Assembly: GCA_020723325.1 (NCBI GenBank)
Contig: DYJD01000049.1
Coordinates: forward strand, 1-35,781
Source of the DNA: Desulfosudis oleivorans
Lineage (GTDB): Bacteria; Desulfobacterota; Desulfobacteria; Desulfobacterales; SURF-7
Reading direction: 5' to 3'
Length of the DNA stretch: 35,781 bases
Positions 1 through 7,604 of the stretch are shown here, piece by piece (positions within the stretch are counted from its first letter, which is position 1; every line of letters starts with the position of its first letter). The notes under the pieces are model-generated. The model searched no databases, was not told the DNA's origin, and saw only the letters and a list, made by a program, of their open reading frames with translations. Both the position numbers and the translations under genes were made by a program.

Positions 1-305
1 GAATGGCGCACCGCCCGTCCTAATAATATTCCAGCCAACAGTTTTGATTACACCCGGTTTTCTGCGATAGCTTGATAAATTGTATGATATTATGTAATGG
101 AGCCTGAAAGGGTTCTATAACATTTCTCTATGTTTTTAAAAATTGTCTGAAGTTTATTTTTCTCGACTATTCGAGCCGGCCGGATAAATCAATTGGTAAA
201 CGATACTATCCTGAAGATACCTTTAAATGACTGCGTTTAAACAAGGTCAAAAAAAATAGTGACCGGGCAATATTAAGATTGAGTAAAACAAGAGGAGGGA
301 TCACG
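1..305. other. AT-rich non-coding stretch
   Basis: No convincing gene is seen in the first 305 bases on either strand. The DNA is AT-rich with short homopolymer runs. The only clear signal is the GGAGGG ribosome binding site at about 294-299 that serves the next gene. Confidence 0.5.
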
Positions 306-725
306 ATGCGTTCAGGAAGGATCAATATTTTAGTGGGCGGCCTCGGAATTTTGCTGGCGGCCATTGGCGGGTTTTTTCTTGGATTTTCGATGGATGCATA
401 TTTTGACAAGGGGTTTTACGCAGTACCACTGGGGCGTTATCTTTTAAAGGCGGGGCATACACACGGCATGCCCGTAGCCTTATATAATCTGATTATCGGA
501 AGTCTTATCGAAAAGCTGTCCTTAACGGATAAAGGCAAAAAATGGTGTTCATGGTTAGCTGTTCTTGCTTTTATCATGCCCATCGGTCTGGTACTCAGGG
601 GGCTGACCAATGGGGCAATGACATTCGCACCGGTGGTCCTTTTGGGCTCCTTATGTTTTCTTGCCTCTGCTGTGATGGTTATGAAAGGGGCTGCTGCGAA
701 CCCTGAACAGAGGAGTCAGGTTTAA
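306..725 (+). CDS. Small four-helix membrane protein, function unknown
   Basis: Predicted 139-residue inner-membrane protein with about four hydrophobic segments: residues ~5-28 (glycine-rich), ~50-66, ~80-100 and ~106-128. I prefer the ATG at 306 because GGAGGG lies 6-7 bases upstream; the frame also opens with a TTG at 279 that would place the ribosome site inside the gene. A GHTHGMP motif sits just before the second helix. The four-helix layout with a histidine before helix 2 loosely recalls the styrene-oxide-isomerase-like group of heme-binding membrane proteins, but I cannot establish that relationship. Function is not recognised. Confidence 0.6.
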   Translation: MRSGRINILVGGLGILLAAIGGFFLGFSMDAYFDKGFYAVPLGRYLLKAGHTHGMPVALYNLIIGSLIEKLSLTDKGKKWCSWLAVLAFIMPIGLVLRGLTNGAMTFAPVVLLGSLCFLASAVMVMKGAAANPEQRSQV

Positions 726-772
726 GCGGTTGCAGAAGTAATTATGGTTTAAAGGTGTAATGCCCAACATGA

Positions 773-862
773 TGTTTTTTGTCTTGATCATCGTTACGGC
801 CATTACTCCGTTGTGGGAGCGGCTTCCAGCCGCGATACGGCCGAAACCATTACCAAGGCCAT
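773..862 (+). repeat. REP-like dispersed repeat, copy 1
   Basis: About 90 bases that recur in reverse orientation at about 27033-27125. The core is a hairpin, GCGGCT-TCC-AGCCGC (819-833), preceded by GTGGGA and followed by GATACGGCCGAAA. The flanks (TTTTTTGTCTTGATCATCG on one side, a CCAAGGCC motif on the other) are shared by both copies, with small indels between flank and core. The core resembles the GGAGCGGCTTCCAGCCGCGA type of palindromic repeat found in many proteobacteria. The element ends close to the start codon of the next small gene. Confidence 0.75.
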
Positions 863-883
863 GTTTTTTGTTGCTGAGAAAAT

Positions 884-1309
884 ATGTCAATCGAACATCT
901 GAAACAGCTCAGAAATAACTTGGAGCGCAAAAATTGGAATATCATTTCTGAAACCAAAGGGAATGAATACGATTTATCAGCAGTATGGGTTATTGCAAGA
1001 CCAGATGGAACTAATAGACTGCACATTGAATTTTTAGGATTGGATGATCTTCAAAAATTGCCAATAGAAAAAAGCTATGCCTGTCGTATAAAGGAGTTGC
1101 CAAAAATTTCAGTTTATTTTAACAAGATATCAAGGTTATGGCCCAAGAAGTTGCATGAATTTATAGAAAAAATAGATTGTTCTTTTAAAGGTTTGGATGA
1201 AGCCCGAAAAGATTTTAGTGTTACTCGAGAGCGTATTAAAGAAATAGAAGAAAAAGCATTGAGACGATTAAAGAGACTTCATGGTGGACCACCGGACGAT
1301 GCAGCATGA
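884..1309 (+). CDS. Hypothetical soluble protein (141 aa)
   Basis: An AT-rich reading frame for a 141-residue protein without signal peptide or membrane helix. The N-terminal part looks alpha/beta, with a hydrophobic strand around VWVIARP and a conserved-looking HIEFLGL segment. The C-terminal 45 residues are strongly helical and charged. I do not recognise the family. Shine-Dalgarno support is poor (only GAG upstream), and the frame begins about 20 bases after a dispersed repeat, so the 5' end may have been altered. The gene lies in a run of small unknown genes and looks like accessory DNA. Confidence 0.5.
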   Translation: MSIEHLKQLRNNLERKNWNIISETKGNEYDLSAVWVIARPDGTNRLHIEFLGLDDLQKLPIEKSYACRIKELPKISVYFNKISRLWPKKLHEFIEKIDCSFKGLDEARKDFSVTRERIKEIEEKALRRLKRLHGGPPDDAA

Positions 1310-1498
1310 TGGTAAAGGCTTTCTGGCCGAGTTGCTTCGCTATTGTGAGCGCCACGCATTGAAGAAAAGTAATCCACAACTGGGCTTATGAAGATGATTT
1401 TATAAAGGAGCCCGAAGGAATGTGTCAATCGATTGAGACTTGAAAAGCACTTAGGCATTTCAGAAAATCAGTAAAAATTATGATGAAGGTGATCAGAT

Positions 1499-1750
1499 AT
1501 GAAAGATGATGATAAAATATTATCCGAAATAGATAGAATCTGTCCAAATAAATATACAGTTATAATCGAATTGGTTATTGGAATAGTTGGAATTATATTT
1601 GTATATAAACATTGCTACTTTATGATAACAAAATGTGGAAATAACGGGTTTTTTCTTTTAAGTGTTGTTGGAATAAGCAGCCTCGTCAGATCTTCATGTA
1701 ATTTGAATTTTAGAAATCGGCTGTTAAGATTAAGAAAAGCAATCCGGTAA
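1499..1750 (+). CDS. Hypothetical two-helix membrane protein (83 aa)
   Basis: A short AT-rich frame encoding 83 residues with hydrophobic segments at about 20-37 and 47-65 and a basic C-terminus (RLLRLRKAIR). An AAGGTGAT stretch about 8 bases before the ATG is an acceptable ribosome binding site. No family recognised. Composition matches the surrounding small genes and differs from the GC-rich genes further downstream. Confidence 0.45.
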   Translation: MKDDDKILSEIDRICPNKYTVIIELVIGIVGIIFVYKHCYFMITKCGNNGFFLLSVVGISSLVRSSCNLNFRNRLLRLRKAIR

Positions 1751-1808
1751 CGCTGACGATGAAAAATTAATTCTGAAGTGATGGCAGTATAGAATAACGA
1801 TTGAGGAA

Positions 1809-2039
1809 GTGGAACGCGCCAAAGAGCCGTCGTTTGCGGTTAATGCATTTCGTCAAAACAGGAGAGAATTCAAAGCCGAGACTGGGCCAGGCGAAGAGCT
1901 GTGGTTTTTTAAGTCTTCCAGAAACAACTTAAGAATGTCTGGCCGGATGGACGGGATACGCGGGATCATACGCGGCAATACTCTGCTTAGGTACTACAAG
2001 CGACGTTGGAGAAAAAATGATACTAACAATTGCATGTGA
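1809..2039 (+). pseudogene. Possible remnant of a small unknown protein
   Basis: A 76-codon frame starting at a GTG with GAGGA only two bases away, so initiation is doubtful. The frame stays open upstream to about 1782. The middle (EFKAETGPGEELWFFKSS) and the following GR-DGI-IIRGN pattern resemble a common family of short bacterial proteins with a DELW-F/Y motif followed by a GR-G-RNG motif, as I remember it. The C-terminal part (RYYKRRWRKND) looks random. I read it as a divergent or degraded member; it could also be chance. Confidence 0.25.
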
Positions 2040-2096
2040 GCCAACATTTACTGCTGCTTTCATGAACTTACAGCAGCTATAATAAAATATAATTTG

Positions 2097-2417
2097 ATGG
2101 CGATAACTTCATCACACATATTGGCGATTGTTCTAGTGTTGGGCTTTATAGCAGGTCAAATCTATTTATTATCAAAAGTCATGCGAAAGCTTAGTGATGA
2201 AAATAAATTACGAAAAATTACTACTGGGATATTCGCGTTTGCTATAGTAAATATTCCGTCATTTATTGGGCTATTCAACACTGATCAATTATATAATCCT
2301 TCGTTTTCTTTGATTCTTATTTTTACAGGTTGGATTGTAGGAATTTCCATTTTTGGTATCGTATGTTTGGGTTATGATTATTGGCAATTTTATAGGAAAA
2401 AATGTAAAAAAATATAG
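2097..2417 (+). CDS. Hypothetical three-helix membrane protein (106 aa)
   Basis: AT-rich gene for a small membrane protein with hydrophobic segments at about 6-26, 41-60 and 71-94, ending in a lysine-rich tail (YRKKCKKI). The ATG at 2097 directly follows a TTG in the same frame; neither has a clear ribosome binding site. No family recognised. It precedes the holin-4-like gene in the same orientation with an 83-base gap. Confidence 0.45.
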   Translation: MAITSSHILAIVLVLGFIAGQIYLLSKVMRKLSDENKLRKITTGIFAFAIVNIPSFIGLFNTDQLYNPSFSLILIFTGWIVGISIFGIVCLGYDYWQFYRKKCKKI

Positions 2418-2500
2418 AAAGATCAAATCGTAAGATGAAGATCAGTGGACTTTGAAGGATTAAAATCCATGAAGATGAACATATTATCTGGAGAAAAAGA

Positions 2501-2896
2501 ATGCACGGCTTTTTGATCAGGTGGCTTATCCTGACAGTTTCAATCATCATCACTTCATATTTGATTGATGGAATTCATGTGGCCGGTTTCTTTTCCGCTT
2601 TCTTTGCCGCGGCCATTCTCGGGATATTGAATGCTTTTTTCCGCCCGATTTTGTTCATCCTCACCCTGCCGATTACGATTTTGACATTGGGCCTTTTCAC
2701 CTTCGTCGTTAATGCCGTGATGCTGTTGATGGTTTCCGGATTGGTGCCGGGATTTCAGGTGGATGGGCTGTGGTCGGCAATATGGGGATCGCTTTTCATC
2801 AGCATTGTCAGTTGGTTGCTCACGTCCTTCATCAGCGAGAAAGGACGGGTTGAGTATATTGATCTGAAAAGGGTCGGGAAGGATAGGTGGGAATGA
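2501..2896 (+). CDS. Phage-holin-4 superfamily membrane protein (YvlD-like)
   Basis: A 131-residue membrane protein with four hydrophobic segments spread over residues 5-110. It contains the family's typical ILGILNAFFRPIL and LPITILTLGLFTFVVNA stretches after helices 2 and 3. This matches the 'mycobacterial 4TM phage holin superfamily IV' family (PF04020, YvlD-like). Despite the name, such proteins are common chromosomal membrane proteins of unclear function in many bacteria; nothing around it indicates a prophage. GGAGAAAAAGA lies just before the ATG. Length is normal for the family. Confidence 0.85.
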   Translation: MHGFLIRWLILTVSIIITSYLIDGIHVAGFFSAFFAAAILGILNAFFRPILFILTLPITILTLGLFTFVVNAVMLLMVSGLVPGFQVDGLWSAIWGSLFISIVSWLLTSFISEKGRVEYIDLKRVGKDRWE

Positions 2897-2927
2897 ATAA
2901 GAATGATTACATAGCAAAAGTAGGAAA

Positions 2928-3164
2928 ATGAAATTATTTTTCTTAACAATATCAATCTTGTTTTTCTTGTGGGCGTGTGTTGATCATGAATTTACTATAG
3001 AAGTAGTTCATCCTGTTTTAAATATCGAAGTTGTAGATATCCCAACAGAAGGAAAAGTAACGAAAGTAGAGGGAGAAGCCGAAATAAAAAAAAGGGGCAT
3101 CAGTGAGTATAGATCAAGACTTCGATCCATCCGATGGGCCGATACCTGGATTTCGGCGCTCTAA
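2928..3164 (+). CDS. Short putative lipoprotein, possibly truncated
   Basis: 78 residues beginning with a hydrophobic stretch ending in LWAC, a usable lipobox with Cys17 as the lipid-anchored residue. It continues with a beta-type segment (TIEVVHPVLNIEVVDIP) and a charged tail. The C-terminus (RSIRWADTWISAL) looks unlike the rest, so a frameshift near base 3110 is possible. Family unknown. It starts 31 bases after the preceding gene, in AT-rich DNA. Confidence 0.45.
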   Translation: MKLFFLTISILFFLWACVDHEFTIEVVHPVLNIEVVDIPTEGKVTKVEGEAEIKKRGISEYRSRLRSIRWADTWISAL

Positions 3165-3357
3165 AACCTGCAAGGGGCTAAATGTTTCAGACCTCACCGA
3201 CTCATTCCATTATTTTTGGAATCACAATTTAAATTCATTGCAATGGTGGCGGCTATGAAGGGATTTGCCGCAAAAGCTCGAAGAAACCGGCCTGATTATG
3301 GCGCAATATATCTGAAAAGCGAGATATGACCAAATGAGCATTGGGGGGCAAAGCAAT

Positions 3358-4308
3358 ATGAAAAGATTCCCGTTGTTGGCGGTGTTGACCATCTTCCTGG
3401 CGGTGATTACGGCCTACGCGGCACAAGGGGATGGGACCGCCGGGGAAGGCTTTTGCTTTGCAGTGCTGGCCGATCCGCGCGACGGAGGCGAAACGTGGCG
3501 GAATGCATTACAGGAGATACACAAGGGGAATGGGGCCGTCAATGGCGGTAATTCGCGCACGGAGCTGATCGTTGTGGCCGGTGACATGGACCCGCTTGAC
3601 GTGCGCTATGAGGATTATCGTCAGGTCTTCAGCGCGGCCGTTTCCCGGCCGGTCTTCCTGCCGGTCATCGGAAATCACGAGTTTGAGAACGGCGGCGCAC
3701 ATTTCCGGTTCGCCAGGGATATAATTATCCCAGCCCTTCCCGGCGCAAGGCGCCGGCATCCGACATCCTGCGATTACTACCTGGATCACCGCAATGTGCG
3801 CATCATCGCGGTGGACGGTTATACCGATCTCGGCCGGGACGGCGTCATATCCGCGGAGGGCAGGCACTGGGTGGAGCAGGTCATCCGGGCAGCACCCCCC
3901 GGGATTCAGCATATTTTCGTCACGTTTCATGAGCCGGCATTTCCGCGTTTTCGTCATAAAGGGGATTCCTTTGATCAGGACCCGCAGCTCCGCAACGACT
4001 TCTGGCGGATGTTGCTGCGCTACCGGGACAGGGTGCGGGCCGTGCTGGTGGGCCACACCCATAACTACTACCGCATGCGTGTTCTTGATCCGGCCAAAAA
4101 AGCGGCACGCAAATATAAGAAATTTCCGGACGACGAGGGCGGCATTTATCAGATCGACGCCGGGGCCGCAGGCAATGGGCCCATCAGCACCATCGTCCAA
4201 ATCTGCATTAAAGGGTCTGATGTGCGCTTCAGGACCCTCCAGGCAAAAGCCGGAGCCCATCAGCCGTTTTCAGAGGTTGATTACGGGCGGATTACCATCG
4301 ACCCCTGA
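3358..4308 (+). CDS. Exported calcineurin-like metallophosphoesterase
   Basis: A 316-residue protein with an N-terminal signal peptide (hydrophobic residues ~5-20, AYAA cleavage region). The metal-site blocks of the calcineurin-like phosphoesterase fold are visible in order: LADPRDG (Asp39), AGDMDP (Asp76), GNHE (Asn106-His107), TFHEPAF, and VGHTHNYYRM. The usual D-x-H of the first block is D-x-R, so metal binding there may differ. I chose the ATG at 3358 because GGGGGG lies upstream and the signal peptide begins there; an in-frame ATG at 3334 has no ribosome site. Probably hydrolyses a phospho-ester in the periplasm; substrate unknown. It lies upstream of qrc but is separated from it by about 300 bases with a promoter. 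Confidence 0.8.
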   Translation: MKRFPLLAVLTIFLAVITAYAAQGDGTAGEGFCFAVLADPRDGGETWRNALQEIHKGNGAVNGGNSRTELIVVAGDMDPLDVRYEDYRQVFSAAVSRPVFLPVIGNHEFENGGAHFRFARDIIIPALPGARRRHPTSCDYYLDHRNVRIIAVDGYTDLGRDGVISAEGRHWVEQVIRAAPPGIQHIFVTFHEPAFPRFRHKGDSFDQDPQLRNDFWRMLLRYRDRVRAVLVGHTHNYYRMRVLDPAKKAARKYKKFPDDEGGIYQIDAGAAGNGPISTIVQICIKGSDVRFRTLQAKAGAHQPFSEVDYGRITIDP

Positions 4309-4615
4309 CCGTCGGTATTTGATTTTTCCATGGGTAAAAGTGAGAAATCTGGCGAGCCATGTCTTGGAGATGGCGGTGCGGCGTGTTTGCGGTGACTGGG
4401 TATGAGACGGTTGCGGATGAAATGGCCGGGCGGTTGGTGAAGACCATTTTTCCTTGACAATAATCGCCATCGAATATACAAAATCAAATTTTCCTGTATA
4501 AGGTGTTTTTTTTGCAGGAATAATGGGACCGACGGGCGCTCTCGAATTATCAAGGGGTTGCTTTGGATCGGGTTGTTTTACATCATTTGGTGCGGACCAG
4601 TAAAATGGAGTTTCC
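4309..4615. other. Intergenic region upstream of the qrc operon
   Basis: No gene is supported in this 307-base gap. It holds a sigma-70-like promoter candidate at 4454-4482 and the ribosome binding site of qrcA (TGGAG at ~4606-4610). Confidence 0.5.
4454..4482 (+). promoter_or_regulatory. Candidate sigma-70 promoter for qrcABCD
   Basis: TTGACA at 4454-4459, a 17-base spacer and TACAAA at 4477-4482. It would give a leader of about 130 bases before qrcA. Seen by eye only. Confidence 0.45.
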
Positions 4616-5326
4616 ATGAGTACAGCAGACGATAATGAGAGGGAAGTTCACGGCCAAGAAACCGACGCAGACGGAGGGGGCCATGATTCCGGAACCACCG
4701 TCAGGGAAGGCGGCGGGTTCGTGTTGTTGTTTTTCATCATCGGCTTTGCAGCCAGCCTGGTTGTTGGTTGGCTGATTTTCCCCAACCTACTCTATTCCCA
4801 AAAAAAGCAGCCTTTTGATTTCAATCATGCCCTGCACATGGGGGAGGTGGATAACGGCTGTGAAAGCTGCCATTTTTTCCGGGAGGACGGCACTTATTCC
4901 GGGGTTCCCAAATTGGCCCAATGTGTGGCCTGTCACGAAGATGTGCAGGGCGACACCCAGGACGAAACCATTTTTGTGGAAAAATATGTGAGCAAAAAAC
5001 GGGAAGTGCCCTGGCGGGTGTATTCCCGCCAGCCGGACTGCGTCTTTTTCTCCCATGCGGCCCATGTCAAAATGGCCAAGATGGATTGCGTCACCTGTCA
5101 TGGTCATATCGGCGAATCCACCAGTCTGCCGGTATATGAGGAGAACAGGCTCACCGGCTATAGCCGGGATATTGAGGGGCATCATCTGGAGAACCTGTTA
5201 TGCCTGAAGAAGAACACAGCGGATCGGATGAAAATGGATGATTGCGCCGAATGTCACCTGGAAAAAACCGGGCGTAAGACCAGTGTTCAAACCGAAAAAG
5301 ACGGCTGTTTTGTCTGCCATAAATAG
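4616..5326 (+). CDS. qrcA: Qrc complex multihaem cytochrome c subunit QrcA
   Basis: Membrane-anchored periplasmic multihaem cytochrome c, the electron entry point of the quinone reductase complex; in sulfate reducers it accepts electrons from type I cytochrome c3. The 236-residue protein has one N-terminal membrane anchor (~34-56) after a polar 30-residue lead. It has five CXXCH haem motifs: CESCH (82), CVACH (103), CVTCH (158), CAECH (210) and CFVCH (231). QrcA of Desulfovibrio vulgaris is described as hexahaem, so one canonical site appears missing; unpaired cysteines lie at 142 and 196. First gene of the operon; qrcB follows after 48 bases that contain a hairpin. Confidence 0.88.
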   Translation: MSTADDNEREVHGQETDADGGGHDSGTTVREGGGFVLLFFIIGFAASLVVGWLIFPNLLYSQKKQPFDFNHALHMGEVDNGCESCHFFREDGTYSGVPKLAQCVACHEDVQGDTQDETIFVEKYVSKKREVPWRVYSRQPDCVFFSHAAHVKMAKMDCVTCHGHIGESTSLPVYEENRLTGYSRDIEGHHLENLLCLKKNTADRMKMDDCAECHLEKTGRKTSVQTEKDGCFVCHK

Positions 5327-5355
5327 CCCGCCGGCCGGGCCGGTTTTGCTTTTCT
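5326..5355 (+). terminator. Hairpin with T-rich tail between qrcA and qrcB
   Basis: GCCCG-(CCGGC)-CGGGC at 5326-5340, with an alternative CCGG pairing to 5343, followed by TTTTGCTTTTCTTT. It looks like a weak intrinsic terminator or a processing/stability hairpin inside the operon. Confidence 0.4.
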
Positions 5356-5374
5356 TTCGTAAAGGGAAGAGGTT

Positions 5375-7585
5375 ATGAAAATAGATCGAAGATGTTTTTT
5401 ATCACTGGGAATCGGGGCCGCGGCAGGCATCACCCTTTCGCCGCTGCCGTGGAAAATCACCGACGACCTTTCCATCTGGACCCAGAATTGGCCTTGGACA
5501 CCGGTGCCGCCGGACGGCAAAACCATTAATAAGAAATCCGCCTGTCAGCTTTGTCCGGGCGGATGTGGAATCGCGGTGCGCAGGATCGATAAACGCGTGG
5601 TCAAGATCGAGGGCCTGAAAGGCCATCCGGTCAATGACGGCGGCCTTTGCACCCTGGGTCTTTCCGCAGCCCAATTGCTTTACAGCCCCTTTCGTATTCA
5701 GGCGCCTGTTAAAAAGGTGAATGGAAAATGGCGCAAAATTTCCTGGGATGATGCGCTTGCCACCATTACAACCAAAATGACGGAATTGCGGGAGGAAGGC
5801 AAGGCCCATACCGTGGCCGGCATCATCGGCGGTGAGCGCGGCACCGTGTCGATGCTGTGGCAGCGCTTATTCAAGGCATATGGATCACCCAATCTCATGC
5901 GTAACACCAGCATGGAAGATGCATACAGCCTGGTGCTTCAAAAAACCCAGGGCAATCGCGTCTTGCCGGGCTTTGATTTTGAAAACGCCGATTTTGTGTT
6001 GAGCTTCGGCAGCGGGCTGATCGACGGCTGGGGCTCGCCGGTGCGGATGTTCCGGGCTCTCGGCGACATGAAAAACCGGCAAGCCAAATTTGTGCAGGTG
6101 GAGCCGCGTCTGTCCAATACCGCGGCCAAAGCGGATCAATGGCTGCCCATCATTCCCGGCACCGAGGCCCTGCTGGCCTTGGGCCTGATTCATGTGATCC
6201 TGAGCGAATCCCTTTATCAAGTCCGTTTTGTGGAACAGCATTGCGAAGGTTTTGATAATTTCAAGAAAATGGTGCTGGAGACCTATCCGCCGGAACAGGT
6301 GGCCAAAGCCACCGGTATTAAGGTGGAAACCATCAAAGAACTCGGGCGGGAATTTGCCCGGGCCAAAAATCCCTTGGCGGTCTGCGGCCGGGGCCAGGGC
6401 CTTACGCCCGGCAGTTTTCAGGAAACCGCGGCTGTGCATGTACTGAACGCCCTGACGGGCAACCTGGGGGAAAAAGGCGGAGTCCTTGCCATGCCGGCCG
6501 GGCCGGAATACGAGGAATGGCCGGAAGTTGAGCCGGACGATGTGGCGGCCGAGGCCCTGCAGCAAAAACGCCTGGACGGGGCCGGCGGCGATGAATTCCC
6601 CGATGCCGGCGATCTGCCCACCCGTCTTGCCCAAGTCATCAACACCGGCAAAGGTGACGGCATTCAGCTCCTGTTTATTTCCGGTGCCAATCCGGTCTAC
6701 ACCTTACCGGACACCAAGGCCGTGCAAAAGGCGTTGGCCGCCATTCCCTTTAAGGTCAGTTTTGCCACCCATATGGATGAATCCGCGGAAATGGCGGATC
6801 TGATCCTGCCCAACCACTGTTTTTTGGAACGCTACGAAGATGTGCCGGTGGCCGCCGGCTTGACCAGCCCGATTGTCAATTTGGCTGTTCCGGTGGTGAA
6901 GCCCATGTACAATACCAAACATGTGGGTGATTCCATTATCGCCATTGCCCAGGCCCTGGGGGATGAGATTGCCGATGCTTTTTCCTGGGAGAACTACAAG
7001 ACCTGTCTCAAGGAAACCCTGGGGGATGAAAAATGGGAAAAGCTCACCGAGGAAGGCTACTGGGTGGACGAGGAATTTAAACCAGTGCCCTGGAAGGAGG
7101 GCTTCAAAAGCGCCGCCACCAAATTCATCTTTCCAGATCCAGCCAGGCTGAATCACCCGCCCGTATCGGCAAGCGGGGATGCCAAGCAGTTCCCCCTGAC
7201 CTTGATTGCCTGCGATTCCATGCGGCTGGCCGGCGGGGCCGTGGGCTCACCGCCTTTTTTGATCAAAATCACGCCGGATTCGGTGCTTTTGAAAGAAGAC
7301 CTGGTGGTGGAAATCAATCCGGCCACAGCCGCGGATTTGGGGTTGAAGGAGGGGGCCCAAGCGGTCCTTGCGACCCCCAAAGGCAGCGGTCGTGTGCGGG
7401 TCCACCTGGATCACGGCATCCGGCCCGGACTGGTGGCCATGGCCCGGGGACTGGGCCATGGCGCCCATGACAAATACCTGGCGGGCAAAGGTCTGAACAC
7501 CAATGCCTTCATCGGGCCGGTGGATGATCCGGACTCCGGTTATGACGCGGCCTGGGGAATCAGCGCAAGCCTAGCCAAGGCGTAA
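5375..7585 (+). CDS. qrcB: Qrc complex molybdopterin-oxidoreductase-like subunit QrcB
   Basis: Large periplasmic subunit of Qrc, of the DMSO reductase/molybdopterin oxidoreductase superfamily. The N-terminus is a twin-arginine signal (DRRCFLSLG, Arg5-Arg6, then a hydrophobic stretch). A [4Fe-4S] motif follows at Cys57, Cys60, Cys64 and Cys92. The molybdopterin-binding domain covers most of the middle, and the C-terminal ~110 residues form the dinucleotide-binding barrel (EINPATAADLGLKEG). Where catalytic members carry a Cys, Ser or Sec metal ligand, this one reads RNTSMEDAYS with no cysteine. That agrees with reports that Qrc lacks molybdenum and that this subunit serves electron transfer. 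736 residues; AAGAGG ribosome site before the ATG. Confidence 0.9.
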   Translation: MKIDRRCFLSLGIGAAAGITLSPLPWKITDDLSIWTQNWPWTPVPPDGKTINKKSACQLCPGGCGIAVRRIDKRVVKIEGLKGHPVNDGGLCTLGLSAAQLLYSPFRIQAPVKKVNGKWRKISWDDALATITTKMTELREEGKAHTVAGIIGGERGTVSMLWQRLFKAYGSPNLMRNTSMEDAYSLVLQKTQGNRVLPGFDFENADFVLSFGSGLIDGWGSPVRMFRALGDMKNRQAKFVQVEPRLSNTAAKADQWLPIIPGTEALLALGLIHVILSESLYQVRFVEQHCEGFDNFKKMVLETYPPEQVAKATGIKVETIKELGREFARAKNPLAVCGRGQGLTPGSFQETAAVHVLNALTGNLGEKGGVLAMPAGPEYEEWPEVEPDDVAAEALQQKRLDGAGGDEFPDAGDLPTRLAQVINTGKGDGIQLLFISGANPVYTLPDTKAVQKALAAIPFKVSFATHMDESAEMADLILPNHCFLERYEDVPVAAGLTSPIVNLAVPVVKPMYNTKHVGDSIIAIAQALGDEIADAFSWENYKTCLKETLGDEKWEKLTEEGYWVDEEFKPVPWKEGFKSAATKFIFPDPARLNHPPVSASGDAKQFPLTLIACDSMRLAGGAVGSPPFLIKITPDSVLLKEDLVVEINPATAADLGLKEGAQAVLATPKGSGRVRVHLDHGIRPGLVAMARGLGHGAHDKYLAGKGLNTNAFIGPVDDPDSGYDAAWGISASLAKA

Positions 7586-7604
7586 ATAAAAGCAAGAGGT
7601 TGTG

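Noticed and set aside
884-2896. Integron cassette array
   Set aside because: The row of small unknown genes suggested cassettes, but I found no paired GTTRRRY/RYYYAAC core sites at regular positions and no integrase.
2501-2896. Prophage fragment because of the holin-like protein
   Set aside because: The PF04020-type protein is common on chromosomes, and no other phage genes are near.
3508-4260. Long minus-strand open frame (250 codons)
   Set aside because: It is the mirror frame of the metallophosphoesterase, whose motifs, signal peptide and ribosome site are clear; the minus product has no recognisable domain.
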